DNA of 64,000 bases from Streptomyces flaveolus. GTDB taxonomy: Bacteria; Actinomycetota; Actinomycetes; Streptomycetales; Streptomycetaceae. Under the pieces are notes generated by a model. It had not been told where the DNA came from, did not search any database, and was given only the letters and a program-made list of their open reading frames with translations. Location: positions 364,920 to 428,919 of the forward strand of contig NZ_BMRV01000006.1 of the NCBI RefSeq assembly GCF_014648815.1, read 5' to 3'. Positions within the stretch are counted from its first letter, which is position 1. Each line of letters begins with the position of its first letter. The translations under genes were made by a program, and so were the position numbers. Positions 35,131 to 47,174 of this stretch are shown piece after piece.

Positions 35131-35926
35131 CAACACCGGCACCACCCAGCGGGCGGCCGAGCGCGCCCCCACCGTCGTCGCCGACGGCGTCGACATCGTC
35201 TACCGGGTCAACGGCACCGGCGCAGGACGGGGCTCCGCGACGGCCGCCCTCAACCGCATCGTGCGGCGCGGCAAGGCCGAGAAGGCCGCGGGCGTGCGCC
35301 GGGTGCACGCGGTGAAGAACGTGTCCTTCGTGGCGTACCGCGGCGAGGCGATCGGCCTCATCGGCACCAACGGCTCCGGCAAGTCGACCCTGCTCAAGGC
35401 GGTCGCGGGCCTCCTCCCCGTGGAGAACGGCCGCATCTTCACGGACGGCCAGCCCTCGCTGCTCGGCGTCAACGCGGCCCTGATGAACGACCTCACCGGC
35501 GAGCGCAACGTGTACCTGGGCGGCCTGGCGATGGGCATGACCCGTTCCCAGATCAAGGAGCGGTACCAGGAGATCGTCGACTTCTCCGGCATCAACGACA
35601 AGGGCGACTTCATCACCCTGCCGATGCGTACCTACTCCTCCGGCATGGCGGCCCGGCTGCGCTTCTCCATCGCCGCCGCCAAGGACCACGACGTCCTCCT
35701 CGTCGACGAGGCCCTCGCCACCGGCGACCGCTCCTTCCAGAAGCGCTCCGAGGAACGCATCCGGGAGCTGCGCAAGCACGCCGGCACGGTGTTCCTGGTC
35801 AGCCACAGCAACAAGTCCATCCGCGACACCTGCGACCGGGTGCTGTGGCTTGAGCGGGGCGAGCTGCGCATGGACGGGCCGACGGACGAGGTGCTGAAGG
35901 AGTACGAGAAGTTCACCACCCGCTAG
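35123..35926 (+). CDS. tagH: Polysaccharide/teichoic acid ABC exporter ATPase, TagH-like
   Basis: 267 residues from GTG 35123, overlapping tagG. Walker A GTNGSGKST (81-89), signature YSSGMAARL and Walker B VLLVDEALATGD are intact. The shortened signature and DEALATGD are those of O-antigen and teichoic acid exporter ATPases (Wzt/TagH). The extended C-terminal sugar-binding domain of some Wzt proteins is absent, as in TagH without its tail. A bidirectional hairpin follows 13 bp after the stop. Confidence 0.92.
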   Translation: MADNTGTTQRAAERAPTVVADGVDIVYRVNGTGAGRGSATAALNRIVRRGKAEKAAGVRRVHAVKNVSFVAYRGEAIGLIGTNGSGKSTLLKAVAGLLPVENGRIFTDGQPSLLGVNAALMNDLTGERNVYLGGLAMGMTRSQIKERYQEIVDFSGINDKGDFITLPMRTYSSGMAARLRFSIAAAKDHDVLLVDEALATGDRSFQKRSEERIRELRKHAGTVFLVSHSNKSIRDTCDRVLWLERGELRMDGPTDEVLKEYEKFTTR

Positions 35927-35939
35927 CCGCGACCGACAC

Positions 35940-35976
35940 GAAGGCGCCCCGGGTCCGACCGGCCCGGGGCGCCTTC
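35940..35976. terminator. Bidirectional terminator between tagH and gdh
   Basis: GAAGGCGCCCCGGG and CCCGGGGCGCCTTC form a perfect 14-bp stem with a 9-nt loop. It lies between the convergent ends of tagH (13 bp) and gdh (34 bp). Confidence 0.85.
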
Positions 35977-36010
35977 ACGGCATGACGCGGTCTCCCGCGC
36001 GGCTACACCG

Positions 36011-39000
36011 TCACGAGTGCGTCCGCAGCAGCGTCCGCATCGTCCGCATCGCCACCGACAGGTTGGAGAGGTCGAAGGCGTCCGAGCCCTTGATCTCCTC
36101 CAGCGTGGTTCGGGCCCGGCCGAGGATCGCCGCGTTCTTCTGCTCCCACACCTTGAACCGCTGCTCGGGCGTCGATGTGCCGTTGCCCGCCGCCAGAACG
36201 TCCGCGGTGAGCGCCGCGTGCGCCGCGTACAGGTCCTCGCGGATCGCGGCGCGGGCCATGGACTGCCAGCGGTCGGCGCGGGGCAGGTCGCTGATCCGGT
36301 CCATCAGCTGGGTGATGCCCAGCCGGTCGGCGACGTCGTAGTACACCTCGGCGACGTCCAGCGGCTCCTTGCCCGTGCGGTCGGCCACCGAGACGATGTC
36401 CAGCGTCGGGAAGGCCGAGGAGAACCCGGCCACCCGGGTGGCCGGCTCGTCCGGGACACCGGCGGCGGTCAGCTCGTCGTAGATGTGCTGGTACCACTCC
36501 GCGTCCGCGCCCCGCAGCAGCTTGGGCAGCTGCGCCCAGACCTGCTCGACGCGCTCGGCGAAGAAGTCCACCGTCTCGGCGAGCTCCAGCGGCTGCGGCC
36601 GGTTGTTGAGCAGCCACCGGGTACCGCGCTCGACCAGCCGGCGCGAGTGCAGCCGGATGCGGGTCTGGACGGCGGCCTCGACCTTGGTGTCCAGTGCCTC
36701 CACCGCGTCCCACACCGGGGAGGCCCGGAAGATCGCCCGGGCCGCGGTCTGCGCCCGCACGATCTCCTCCAGCGACGCGCCGGTCTCCTCGCGCATCCGG
36801 TGCAGATACGTCGTACCGCCCGTGTTGACCGTGTCGTTGACCAGGACCGTCGTCGTGATCTCACGACGCAGCGGGTGGCTGTCGATCTGGTCGAGGAACT
36901 GCTCGCGCAGCGCCGTCGGGAAGTACGCGTGCAGCAGGCTCTTGAGGTACGGGTCGTCGGGCAGCGAGGTGTGCAGCAGCTCCTCGGCGACCGTGATCTT
37001 CGTGTACGCCAGCAGGACGGCGGTCTCCGGGCCGGTCAGGCCCTGTCCGGCGTTCAGACGCTCACGGATCTGGCGGTCGGTGGGCAGGAACTCCAGGGCC
37101 CGGTCCAGGCTGCCCTCGCGCACCAAGTGGCGCATGAAGCGCTGCTGGGCGTTGAGCATGTCGTTGGACTGGGCGAGCGCGTTGGCGATCGCCGTGTTCT
37201 GCGCGTAGTTGTTGCGCAGGACCAGCGCGCCGACCTCGTCGGTCATCTCGGCGAGCAGCTTGTTGCGCTGCTTGACGGTCATGTCGCCGTCCTTGACGAG
37301 ACCGTTCAGCAGGATCTTGATGTTCACCTCGTGGTCGGAGGTGTCCACGCCCGCGCTGTTGTCGATGGCGTCCGTGTTGATCTTGCCGCCGTTGCGGGCG
37401 AACTCGATCCGGCCCAGCTGGGTCAGACCCAGGTTGCCGCCCTCGCCGACGACCTGGACCCGCAGGTCGCCGCCGTCGACGCGGATGGGGTCGTTGGCCT
37501 TGTCGCCGACGTCGCCGTTGGACTCGGTCGACGCCTTGACGTACGTACCGATGCCGCCGTTCCACAGCAGGTCCACCGGGGAGGTGAGGATCGCCTTCAT
37601 CAGCTCGGCCGGGGTCATCTTGGTGACGCCGGCCTCGATGCCGAGGGCCTCGCGGATGTGCGCGTTCACCGGGATCGACTTGGCCGTGCGCGGGAAGATG
37701 CCGCCGCCGGCCGAGAGCAGCTCGGTGTTGTAGTCCTCCCACGACGAGCGCGGCAGGTCGAACAGGCGGCGCCGCTCGGCGTACGAGACGGCCGCGTCCG
37801 GCGTCGGGTCGATGAAGATGTGCCGGTGGTCGAAGGCGGCGACCAGGCGGATGTGCTCGCTGAGCAGCATGCCGTTGCCGAACACGTCACCGGACATGTC
37901 GCCGATGCCGACGACCGTGAAGTCCTGGCTCTGGGTGTCCACGCCCAGCTCCCGGAAGTGCCGCTTGACGGACTCCCAGGCGCCGCGGGCGGTGATGCCC
38001 ATGCCCTTGTGGTCGTAGCCGGCCGAGCCGCCGGAGGCGAAGGCGTCGCCGAGCCAGAAGTTGTAGGACTCGGCGACCTCGTTGGCGATGTCCGAGAACT
38101 TCGCGGTGCCCTTGTCGGCGGCGACGACGAGGTAGGTGTCGTCCTCGTCGTGCCGGACGACGTCCGCCGGGTGCACGATCTCGCCGGCCACCATGTTGTC
38201 GGTGATGTCGAGCAGCGCCGAGATGAACGTCCGGTAGCTGGCGATGCCCTCGGCCAGCCAGGCGTCGCGGTCCGCGTTCGGGTCGGGCAGCTGCTTGGCG
38301 ACGAAGCCGCCCTTGGCGCCGACCGGCACGATGACGGTGTTCTTCACCATCTGCGCCTTGACCAGGCCGAGGATCTCGGTGCGGAAGTCCTCCCGGCGGT
38401 CGGACCAGCGCAGACCGCCGCGCGCGACCTTGCCGAACCGCAGGTGCACGCCCTCGACGCGCGGCGAGTACACCCAGATCTCGAACGCCGGGCGCGGCGC
38501 GGGCAGGTCCGGGATGGCCTGCGGGTCGAACTTCATGGAGACGTAGTCGTGCGGCTTTCCGCCGCTCGTCCTCTGGAAGAAGTTCGTCCGCAGCGTCGCC
38601 TTGATGACGGTGAGGAAGGAACGCAGGATCCGGTCCTCGTCGAGCGACGCCACCTGGTCGAGGGCCGCGTCGAGCTCTTCGAGCAGGGCGTCCACGATCT
38701 CGAGTCCGGCGCGCTGCCGCTCCGGCGACATCCGCGCCTCGAACAGGGAGACGAGCAGGCGGGTGGTGTGGACGTTGTTGCGGAGGGTGTCCTCCATGTA
38801 GTCCTGGCTGAAGGTGGAGCCGGCCTGCCGCAGGTACTTGGCGTACGCGCGCAGCACCATGGCCTGCCGCCAGGTCAGCCCGGCGCTGAGCACGAGCGCG
38901 TTGAAGCCGTCGTTCTCCGCCTGGCCGGTCCAGGTGGCGGCGAAGGCGTCCTGGAAACGCTCGCGCGCGTCGTCGCCGAGGTACTCGCCGGCGGCGGCCT

Positions 39001-40963
39001 TCGGCATGCGCAGACCGAAGTCGTAGATCCAGGCCGTCGTGCGGTCCGCGCAGCGCAGCTCGTACGGGCGCTCGTCGGTGACCTCGACGCCGAGCCGGCT
39101 GAGCACCGGCAGCACCTGCGAGAGGGAGACCGAGCCGCCCTTCTGGAAGATCTTGAACCGGCGTTCCTCGGGCACGGCGCCCACCGGCTCGTACAGGCTC
39201 AGCGCGAACGTACGGTCCTCGTCGAGCCGCTCCAGGTGACCGAGGTCGGCGACCGCGGAGCGCGGGCCGTGGTCGGCCTTGTAGCCCTCGGGGAAGGCCG
39301 CCCCGTAGCGGCGCATGAGCTCCGCGGAGCGCTCCTCGCCGAACTCGGCGGTCAGCGCCTCGGCGAAGCCGTCGGCCCAGGAGCGGGCGGCCTCGACGAG
39401 GCGGGCCTCGATGCGCTCCTTGTCGGCGTCGGACAGCTCCGGCAGCTCGGTGCCCTGCGGCACGCGGACCACGAAGTGCAGCCGGGACAGGATCGACTCG
39501 GTGTTCCAGGCCGTGAAGTCGACGCTGGTGCCGCCGAGCTCCTCCTTGAGGATGTCGATGATCCGCAGCCGGACACCGGTGGTGTAGCGGTCGCGGGGGA
39601 GGTAGACGAGGGCCGAGTAGTAGCGGCCGTACTCGTCCTGGCGCAGGTAGAGCCGCAGCCGGCGGCGCTCCTGGAGGTAGAGCACGGAGGTGACGATCGG
39701 CTCCAGCTCCTCGACCGGCATCTGGAACATCTCGTCGCGCGGGTACGTCTCCAGGATCTGGAGCAGGTCCCGGCCGTCGTGGCTGTTGGGCGAGAAACCG
39801 GCCCGGTCCAGCACCTCCTCCACCTTGCGGCGGATGACCGGGACGCGGCGCACGGACTCGGTGTAGGCGGCGGACGAGAACAGGCCGAGGAAGCGCCGCT
39901 CACCGACGACGTTGCCCTGCTCGTCGAACTTCTTGACGCCGATGTAGTCCAGGTAGGACGGCCGGTGCACGGTGGAGCGACTGTTGGCCTTGGTCAGCAC
40001 GAGCAGCCGGTGCTCGCGGGCCTTGGCGCGGGCGTCGGCGGGCAGCCGCTCGAAGGACGGGCTGACGGGGTGGCTCTCGTCGGTCGCGTGGTGCGGGTCG
40101 GAGCGCAGGATGCCGAGGCCGGTGCCGGCCACGGCCGCGAGGGAGTCGTCGCCGCGCAGCTGGTACTCGCGGTAGCCCAGGAAGGTGAAGTGGTCGTCCG
40201 CCAGCCAGCGCAGCAGCTCGCGGGCCTCCTCCACCTCCTGCCGGCTCAGGTCGTCGGGGGCGGGCTCGTCCGGCAGGCCCTCCGCGAGGCGGACGGCCGC
40301 GTCGCGCATCTTGCCCCAGTCCTCGACGGTCTCGCGGACGTCGTTGAGGACGCGCAGCAGGTCGGCGGTGATCTGCTTCAGGTCGCCGCGGTCGGTCTCG
40401 CGGTCGATCTCGACGTGGATCCAGGACTCGACGTGCGCGTCGTGCGGGAGGCCGTCGGTGGGCGGGCCGGTGAGGACCTCGACGAGCTTGCCGGTGAGGT
40501 CGCGGCGGACGACGAACTGCGGGTGCACGACGACGTGGATGCCGCGGCCCTGGCGGGTCAGCTCGTTGGTCACGGAGTCGACGAGGAAGGGCATGTCGTC
40601 CGTGACCACCTCCACGACGGAGTGGCTGCACGTCCAGCCGTTCTCCTCCACCGTCGGGGTGTGGACCCGCACGTTCGCGGTGCCCTGCGGGCGGTTCTCG
40701 GCCAGCCGGTAGTGCGAGACGGCGGCTCCGAAGACGTCGACCGGGTCGCGGTCGGTCAGGTCCTCCGGGGCGGTGTGCCGGTAGTAGCGCCGAAGGAACG
40801 CGGACACGGACGCGTAGTCCGGGGTGCCCGGGATCCCCGGGGTGTCCGGGGTGCCCTCGTCCGTCGTCCCAGTCGGTAGGTGCCCCCCGACCGGGCTGTT
40901 CTCAGCTACCCGCGCGGCCCTCTCGAGCAGCTCGGCCTTGGCTTCGTCCAGCTTGGTCTGCAT
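36011..40963 (-). CDS. gdh: NAD-specific glutamate dehydrogenase, large (180-kDa) class
   Basis: 1650 residues from ATG 40963 (MQTKLDEAKAELLE), the full length of the GDH180 class known from Streptomyces clavuligerus. The N-terminal half is regulatory, with ACT-like regions. The catalytic domain follows about residue 830: GGLRWSDRREDFRTEILGL, then NTVIVPVGAKGGF with the substrate-binding Lys. FTVVGIGDMSGDVFGNGML is the dinucleotide-binding segment. It oxidises glutamate to 2-oxoglutarate and ammonium with NAD+, feeding amino-acid carbon to the TCA cycle. It stands alone between tagH and a HAD gene, with a long upstream non-coding region. Confidence 0.96.
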   Translation of the reverse strand: MQTKLDEAKAELLERAARVAENSPVGGHLPTGTTDEGTPDTPGIPGTPDYASVSAFLRRYYRHTAPEDLTDRDPVDVFGAAVSHYRLAENRPQGTANVRVHTPTVEENGWTCSHSVVEVVTDDMPFLVDSVTNELTRQGRGIHVVVHPQFVVRRDLTGKLVEVLTGPPTDGLPHDAHVESWIHVEIDRETDRGDLKQITADLLRVLNDVRETVEDWGKMRDAAVRLAEGLPDEPAPDDLSRQEVEEARELLRWLADDHFTFLGYREYQLRGDDSLAAVAGTGLGILRSDPHHATDESHPVSPSFERLPADARAKAREHRLLVLTKANSRSTVHRPSYLDYIGVKKFDEQGNVVGERRFLGLFSSAAYTESVRRVPVIRRKVEEVLDRAGFSPNSHDGRDLLQILETYPRDEMFQMPVEELEPIVTSVLYLQERRRLRLYLRQDEYGRYYSALVYLPRDRYTTGVRLRIIDILKEELGGTSVDFTAWNTESILSRLHFVVRVPQGTELPELSDADKERIEARLVEAARSWADGFAEALTAEFGEERSAELMRRYGAAFPEGYKADHGPRSAVADLGHLERLDEDRTFALSLYEPVGAVPEERRFKIFQKGGSVSLSQVLPVLSRLGVEVTDERPYELRCADRTTAWIYDFGLRMPKAAAGEYLGDDARERFQDAFAATWTGQAENDGFNALVLSAGLTWRQAMVLRAYAKYLRQAGSTFSQDYMEDTLRNNVHTTRLLVSLFEARMSPERQRAGLEIVDALLEELDAALDQVASLDEDRILRSFLTVIKATLRTNFFQRTSGGKPHDYVSMKFDPQAIPDLPAPRPAFEIWVYSPRVEGVHLRFGKVARGGLRWSDRREDFRTEILGLVKAQMVKNTVIVPVGAKGGFVAKQLPDPNADRDAWLAEGIASYRTFISALLDITDNMVAGEIVHPADVVRHDEDDTYLVVAADKGTAKFSDIANEVAESYNFWLGDAFASGGSAGYDHKGMGITARGAWESVKRHFRELGVDTQSQDFTVVGIGDMSGDVFGNGMLLSEHIRLVAAFDHRHIFIDPTPDAAVSYAERRRLFDLPRSSWEDYNTELLSAGGGIFPRTAKSIPVNAHIREALGIEAGVTKMTPAELMKAILTSPVDLLWNGGIGTYVKASTESNGDVGDKANDPIRVDGGDLRVQVVGEGGNLGLTQLGRIEFARNGGKINTDAIDNSAGVDTSDHEVNIKILLNGLVKDGDMTVKQRNKLLAEMTDEVGALVLRNNYAQNTAIANALAQSNDMLNAQQRFMRHLVREGSLDRALEFLPTDRQIRERLNAGQGLTGPETAVLLAYTKITVAEELLHTSLPDDPYLKSLLHAYFPTALREQFLDQIDSHPLRREITTTVLVNDTVNTGGTTYLHRMREETGASLEEIVRAQTAARAIFRASPVWDAVEALDTKVEAAVQTRIRLHSRRLVERGTRWLLNNRPQPLELAETVDFFAERVEQVWAQLPKLLRGADAEWYQHIYDELTAAGVPDEPATRVAGFSSAFPTLDIVSVADRTGKEPLDVAEVYYDVADRLGITQLMDRISDLPRADRWQSMARAAIREDLYAAHAALTADVLAAGNGTSTPEQRFKVWEQKNAAILGRARTTLEEIKGSDAFDLSNLSVAMRTMRTLLRTHS

Positions 40964-41503
40964 TGTCCTCTGGCTCCTGTCGCGCGCCGTTGCGTGACGT
41001 AGAAGGAAGTACGGTCTCCGGCCTTCCGGCGTGGCATCGAGACGCGGGGTGTCCGCTCTGTTCCGACGCTATGCCGCAAGGTGAGAGGAGCGGGGGCAAA
41101 TCAGCCAATGTCGACGCGCCCGCCGGGTGTGATGTCGCTCTCGCGGCCACCGCCCGGGGAGTGCGCGGCGCCGAACCGGGGACCTTCGATGCCCCGTCCC
41201 GCCCGCGAAGACCAGCGACCGCCGCCCGGTCACGGATGTAGTCCGTGCTCACCGGGCGCAGAGCAGGGGCGCCGGTGCCCCCGCGAGCTATCGCGCTGAT
41301 CACGCCACAAGGCTATCGCCCCCGACAGGGCATCCGTCACGAGCCGCATGTGTACAAAACAGAGCCAAGAACTTGGACATTCTGCACAGTCACCACTGGA
41401 CCACGCCGGTCACAGCCGCGGGCAGTCGTGCCTCCCCCAGTGCCCCAACGGCCTGGGAGGTACCCCCAGGGGGCCGGGACGGCACCACGACGCCGCCGAC
41501 ACC
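40964..41503. other. Non-coding region upstream of gdh
   Basis: 540 bp between the gdh start and the HAD gene end. Its left part should hold the gdh promoter and leader. An AT-richer patch lies near 41340-41395 (GTACAAAACAGAGCCAAGAAC). The right part is repeat copy C. Small open frames on both strands show no convincing coding features. Confidence 0.5.
41417..41473 (+). repeat. Dispersed GC-rich intergenic repeat, copy C (shortest)
   Basis: Contains GCGGGCAGTCGTGCCTCC, CCAGTGCC, AACGGCCTGGGAGGTACC and CCCAGGGG, the left half of copies B and D. The right half (GGCGGTGGGG to GCAACGCCGGG) is missing. It lies just after the HAD gene stop. Confidence 0.88.
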
Positions 41504-42178
41504 TCACGCCGCCGCGGCCAACCGCTCCGCCTCCGCCACGGCCTCCCCCAACGTGTCCACGACCGGCACCCCCGCCCCCACAAGACTGGCCCGACTGTGC
41601 GACCCCCCGGTGTACAGCACCGCCCGCGCCCCCACGTGCCGCGCGGCCACCGCATCGTCCGCGGCGTCCCCGATCACCACCGTACGAGCGGGCTCCACCA
41701 CCGAGCCCAGCGCCGCGAGATGCCGCACCATGTGCTCGGCCTTGCTGCCCCCGGAGGGCCCCGTCCGCCCGTCGACGCGCAGGAAGTGCGCCTCGATCCC
41801 GAGCCCCCTCACCAGCGGAACGAGCTCCTCGTGCCCGTACATGCTGAGGATCGACTGGCTGCGCCCCGCCGCCCGCCACCCGGCGAGCAGCTCCGCCACG
41901 CCCTCGGTGAGCCCGCACCGCACCCGGTGCTCGGTGTAGTACCGGTGGAAGGTCGCGTCCATGACCTCCCACTCGGCGTCCGTGGGCAGCCGCCCCATCA
42001 GCCGCTCGTAGAACTTCGGCACCGGCACGCAGTACAGCGCCCGGTACTGCTCGAGCGTGATCGGCGTCAGCCCGAACTCGGCGAACGCCGCGTTCGTCGC
42101 CCCGATGATGGCGTCGTTGTCGTAGAACAGCGTGCCGTTCCAGTCCCAGACGATGTGCGCCCCTGTCTGCGTCCCCAT
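41504..42178 (-). CDS. HAD-superfamily hydrolase (phosphatase-like)
   Basis: 224 residues from ATG 42178 (MGTQTGAHIVWDWNGTLF). Motif I is DWNGT (Asp12, Asn14), where canonical HAD phosphatases have DxDGT; the nucleophile is kept but the general-acid Asp is Asn. A helical cap follows, then motif II (SILSMYG), Lys in SGGSKAEH and motif IV GDAADD. It resembles phosphoglycolate-phosphatase-like proteins. The Asn replaces a residue that protonates the leaving group, so activity could be slow or redirected. Substrate unknown. It is 59 bp downstream of the DUF6912 gene on the same strand. Confidence 0.85.
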   Translation of the reverse strand: MGTQTGAHIVWDWNGTLFYDNDAIIGATNAAFAEFGLTPITLEQYRALYCVPVPKFYERLMGRLPTDAEWEVMDATFHRYYTEHRVRCGLTEGVAELLAGWRAAGRSQSILSMYGHEELVPLVRGLGIEAHFLRVDGRTGPSGGSKAEHMVRHLAALGSVVEPARTVVIGDAADDAVAARHVGARAVLYTGGSHSRASLVGAGVPVVDTLGEAVAEAERLAAAA

Positions 42179-42237
42179 GCCGGAAAACGTACCCGCTGCC
42201 ACCGACAGTCAAGACGGCCGGGGAAGGCCGCCGCCGG

Positions 42238-42753
42238 TCAGTCGCCGGCCCCGACCAGGTTCGGGATCTCCTGCGTCGCGTACCAGAGCAGCTCGTGGTC
42301 CTCGGCCCCGTCCACGACCAACCGGGCGTCGTCGTCCCCGCCGTCCGCCGCCGCGAGGGCCTCGGCCGCGGCGGCCACGTCCTTCTCCGCGTCGGCCGAG
42401 TCGACGTGCACCGCGGCCGTCTTGGCCAGCGGCACGGCCCCGTCGACCCGCACCTCGCCCAGCGCCGCCGGATCGGCCCCCCGGTCCGGTCCGGCCGACA
42501 CCGCGCCGTCGGGTACGTCGGCCGCGACCACGACCCGGCGTCGCGCGGCCCCGGCGTCCACCGCCAGCAGCCGCAGCGAGGCCAGCGCGGCCCGGCTCAG
42601 GGCGGCGTACTCCAGCTCCTCGAGGTCGTCGGAGCGGACCCACTCGCGCACCGCCGGCGTGACGGCGTACGCGACGAGCGGCCCGGCCCCCAGTTGCCCC
42701 GTCCTGTGCGCCTCGGCGAGACCGGAGAGGGTCAGGGGGACATAGACGCGCAT
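42238..42753 (-). CDS. Conserved actinobacterial protein, DUF6912
   Basis: 171 residues from ATG 42753 (MRVYVPLTLSGLAEAHRTG); the frame is open upstream without a ribosome-binding site. The N terminus VYVPLTLSGLAEAH and the central TPAVREWVRSDDLEELEYAAL are the conserved blocks of this family. It looks like a soluble alpha/beta protein with no membrane helix or signal. No function is known to me. It precedes the HAD gene on the same strand and may share its transcript. Confidence 0.85.
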   Translation of the reverse strand: MRVYVPLTLSGLAEAHRTGQLGAGPLVAYAVTPAVREWVRSDDLEELEYAALSRAALASLRLLAVDAGAARRRVVVAADVPDGAVSAGPDRGADPAALGEVRVDGAVPLAKTAAVHVDSADAEKDVAAAAEALAAADGGDDDARLVVDGAEDHELLWYATQEIPNLVGAGD

Positions 42754-43076
42754 GACGGGCCGCTTTCGTGGTCGGGAGTCCGGAGAGAACAGGAACCGGG
42801 CGAGATCCACCGGAGGGCCTTCAGGATACGTGCGGCGTCCCCTTTCGGGCCCCCGCCCAGGGACCCGGACGCGTCCACTTCCGTCCCCGGAACTCACCCG
42901 GTGCGCCCGCTCCGTCCCGGCCGTTCCCATGCCCCCGGCCACTCGGATAGGTGAACCTCCCGGCTGCCCCGACCCGGCCCTCCGCCTCCTTGCCGCCGTC
43001 GCCCGCCACCCCGTACAAGATCCCCGACCATGAAGTTACCGCCCGGTATCACCCGGGCCACCGAACGGGGAGTCCC
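42754..43076. other. Divergent intergenic region without a gene
   Basis: 323 bp between the DUF6912 start (minus) and the Rv3235-family start (plus). It must hold promoters for both. I see no strong inverted repeat or hairpin, and open frames here are low-complexity and lack ribosome-binding sites. Confidence 0.5.
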
Positions 43077-43955
43077 ATGCAGCCCACACCGACCGTGCCG
43101 CCCCTGCGCAAGGTCATGACCCGGACCCGCCCCACCTCCCACGCACCCGCCCCCGTCCGTGTCCCCGGTGCCGCCGAGGGCGCCGCGCTCGCTCCGGTGG
43201 ACCGCGCACCCGGCGCGAGCACCGGCACGGCCTCCGGCGCTCCCCGCGGCGCCACACCCCGCGCACCGGGCGGCGTACCGCCCCGCAGGCCCGGCGGAAG
43301 CGGCGTCCGGACCGCGGCGCCGGGCGGACGGCCCCCGGGCTCTCCGGGCCGGTCCGCGCGCGCCCGTACGAGGCCGACCGACAACCGCCCGGTGACCGCC
43401 GGACCCGGCGGCACGGCCAGGGCGAGTGCACGCGCGGCCGCCACCGCCGCCGTCCCGGACCGCGTCCCGTCCGCCGCCCGCCGGATCGCCGCGCCCGCCG
43501 GGACCCCGCCCACGGCCGTCCCGACGGCCCCTGCCGCTCCTGACGGCCCCACGGCGGCGCCCGCCCCTGCCACCCAGGTCGTCCCCGCCCAGACGCCTCG
43601 CCGGCCGGTCCCGCAGCTCCGTCCCACGGACCACTTCGCGGAGCTCCTCCTCGATGTGCTCAGCGGCCGGCGTCCCGTGCACGCGATGCTCCGGCACACC
43701 GTCGGCCGCGCCTACGACGAACTGGCCCGGCTCGCCGAACGCGGCCCGCTGCGCACCCGCGGCACCCTCCCCGTCGTCCGCGACATCGGCTATTACGAGG
43801 CCCGTCCGGGCGCGCTGGAGGTCTTCGCCCGGATCGGCGCGGGCGACCAGCTGCGCGCCATGGCCTTCCGCCTGGAGCAGGGCCGGGACCTGCGCTGGCG
43901 CTGCACCGCGGTGGAACTGGGCGGTCCCCGCGGGCCGCAGACGGACGACGACTGA
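43077..43955 (+). CDS. Rv3235-family protein (DUF6459) with long Pro/Ala-rich N terminus
   Basis: 292 residues from ATG 43077. Residues 1 to about 190 are a disordered Arg/Pro/Ala tail. The conserved domain is the last 100 residues: DHFAELLLDVLSGRRPVHAML, DELARLAERGPL and FARIGAGDQLRAMAFRLE. Homologues occur beside secA across actinobacteria. Together with secA (convergent here) this placement suggests a link to secretion or the envelope, but no activity is known. Two hairpins follow, shared with secA. Confidence 0.82.
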   Translation: MQPTPTVPPLRKVMTRTRPTSHAPAPVRVPGAAEGAALAPVDRAPGASTGTASGAPRGATPRAPGGVPPRRPGGSGVRTAAPGGRPPGSPGRSARARTRPTDNRPVTAGPGGTARASARAAATAAVPDRVPSAARRIAAPAGTPPTAVPTAPAAPDGPTAAPAPATQVVPAQTPRRPVPQLRPTDHFAELLLDVLSGRRPVHAMLRHTVGRAYDELARLAERGPLRTRGTLPVVRDIGYYEARPGALEVFARIGAGDQLRAMAFRLEQGRDLRWRCTAVELGGPRGPQTDDD

Positions 43956-43982
43956 CCGCGGGGCACGGGCGCCGGACAGGCC

Positions 43983-44018
43983 GAAGGGCCGGGCTCCCCC
44001 AGGGGTGCCCGGCCCTTC
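43983..44018. terminator. Hairpin terminator 1 between Rv3235-family gene and secA
   Basis: GAAGGGCCGGGC (43983-43994) pairs perfectly with GCCCGGCCCTTC (44007-44018) over a 12-nt loop; 27 bp after the plus-strand stop. Confidence 0.75.
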
Positions 44019-44023
44019 CCACC

Positions 44024-44049
44024 GCCACGGCGCCTCCAGGCGCCGTGGC
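44024..44049 (-). terminator. Hairpin terminator 2 at the end of secA
   Basis: GCCACGGCGCC and GGCGCCGTGGC form a perfect 11-bp stem with TCCA loop, directly abutting the secA stop. The stem is tight to the stop codon, so it may also slow the last ribosomes. Confidence 0.65.
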
Positions 44050-44050
44050 G

Positions 44051-46897
<2,847 letters not shown>

Positions 46898-47174
46898 GGG
46901 GGTTGGTCTCCTTGCCGGTCGGGCCTGGGACGGTCGGTTTCCTTTGACTGACTGAGCAACGGCCATCGTATGCGAGGACCCCGCCGCCCCGGGAGGCCTG
47001 CCACAGCGGGGACCGCGCGCTCCTTCATCCTGCTTCCGGTCGCTGTCACAGGGTTCAACGTGCGAGGCCTGCGGATGGTGCCGCACCCGCCGTCCGAATG
47101 CACGAAAAGTGACCGCTCGTGCACGCACGGCAAAAGGATGGCGGGTACCGCGGGTCGCCCCGCAGAATCGGCCG

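Noticed and set aside
36017..40879. 1620-codon plus-strand frame opposite gdh
   Set aside because: Mirror image of the conserved NAD-glutamate dehydrogenase; composition typical of antisense frames in Streptomyces.
40963..41241. 92-codon plus-strand frame divergent from gdh
   Set aside because: Begins on the complement of the gdh start region with no ribosome-binding site; composition is not codon-biased like its neighbours.
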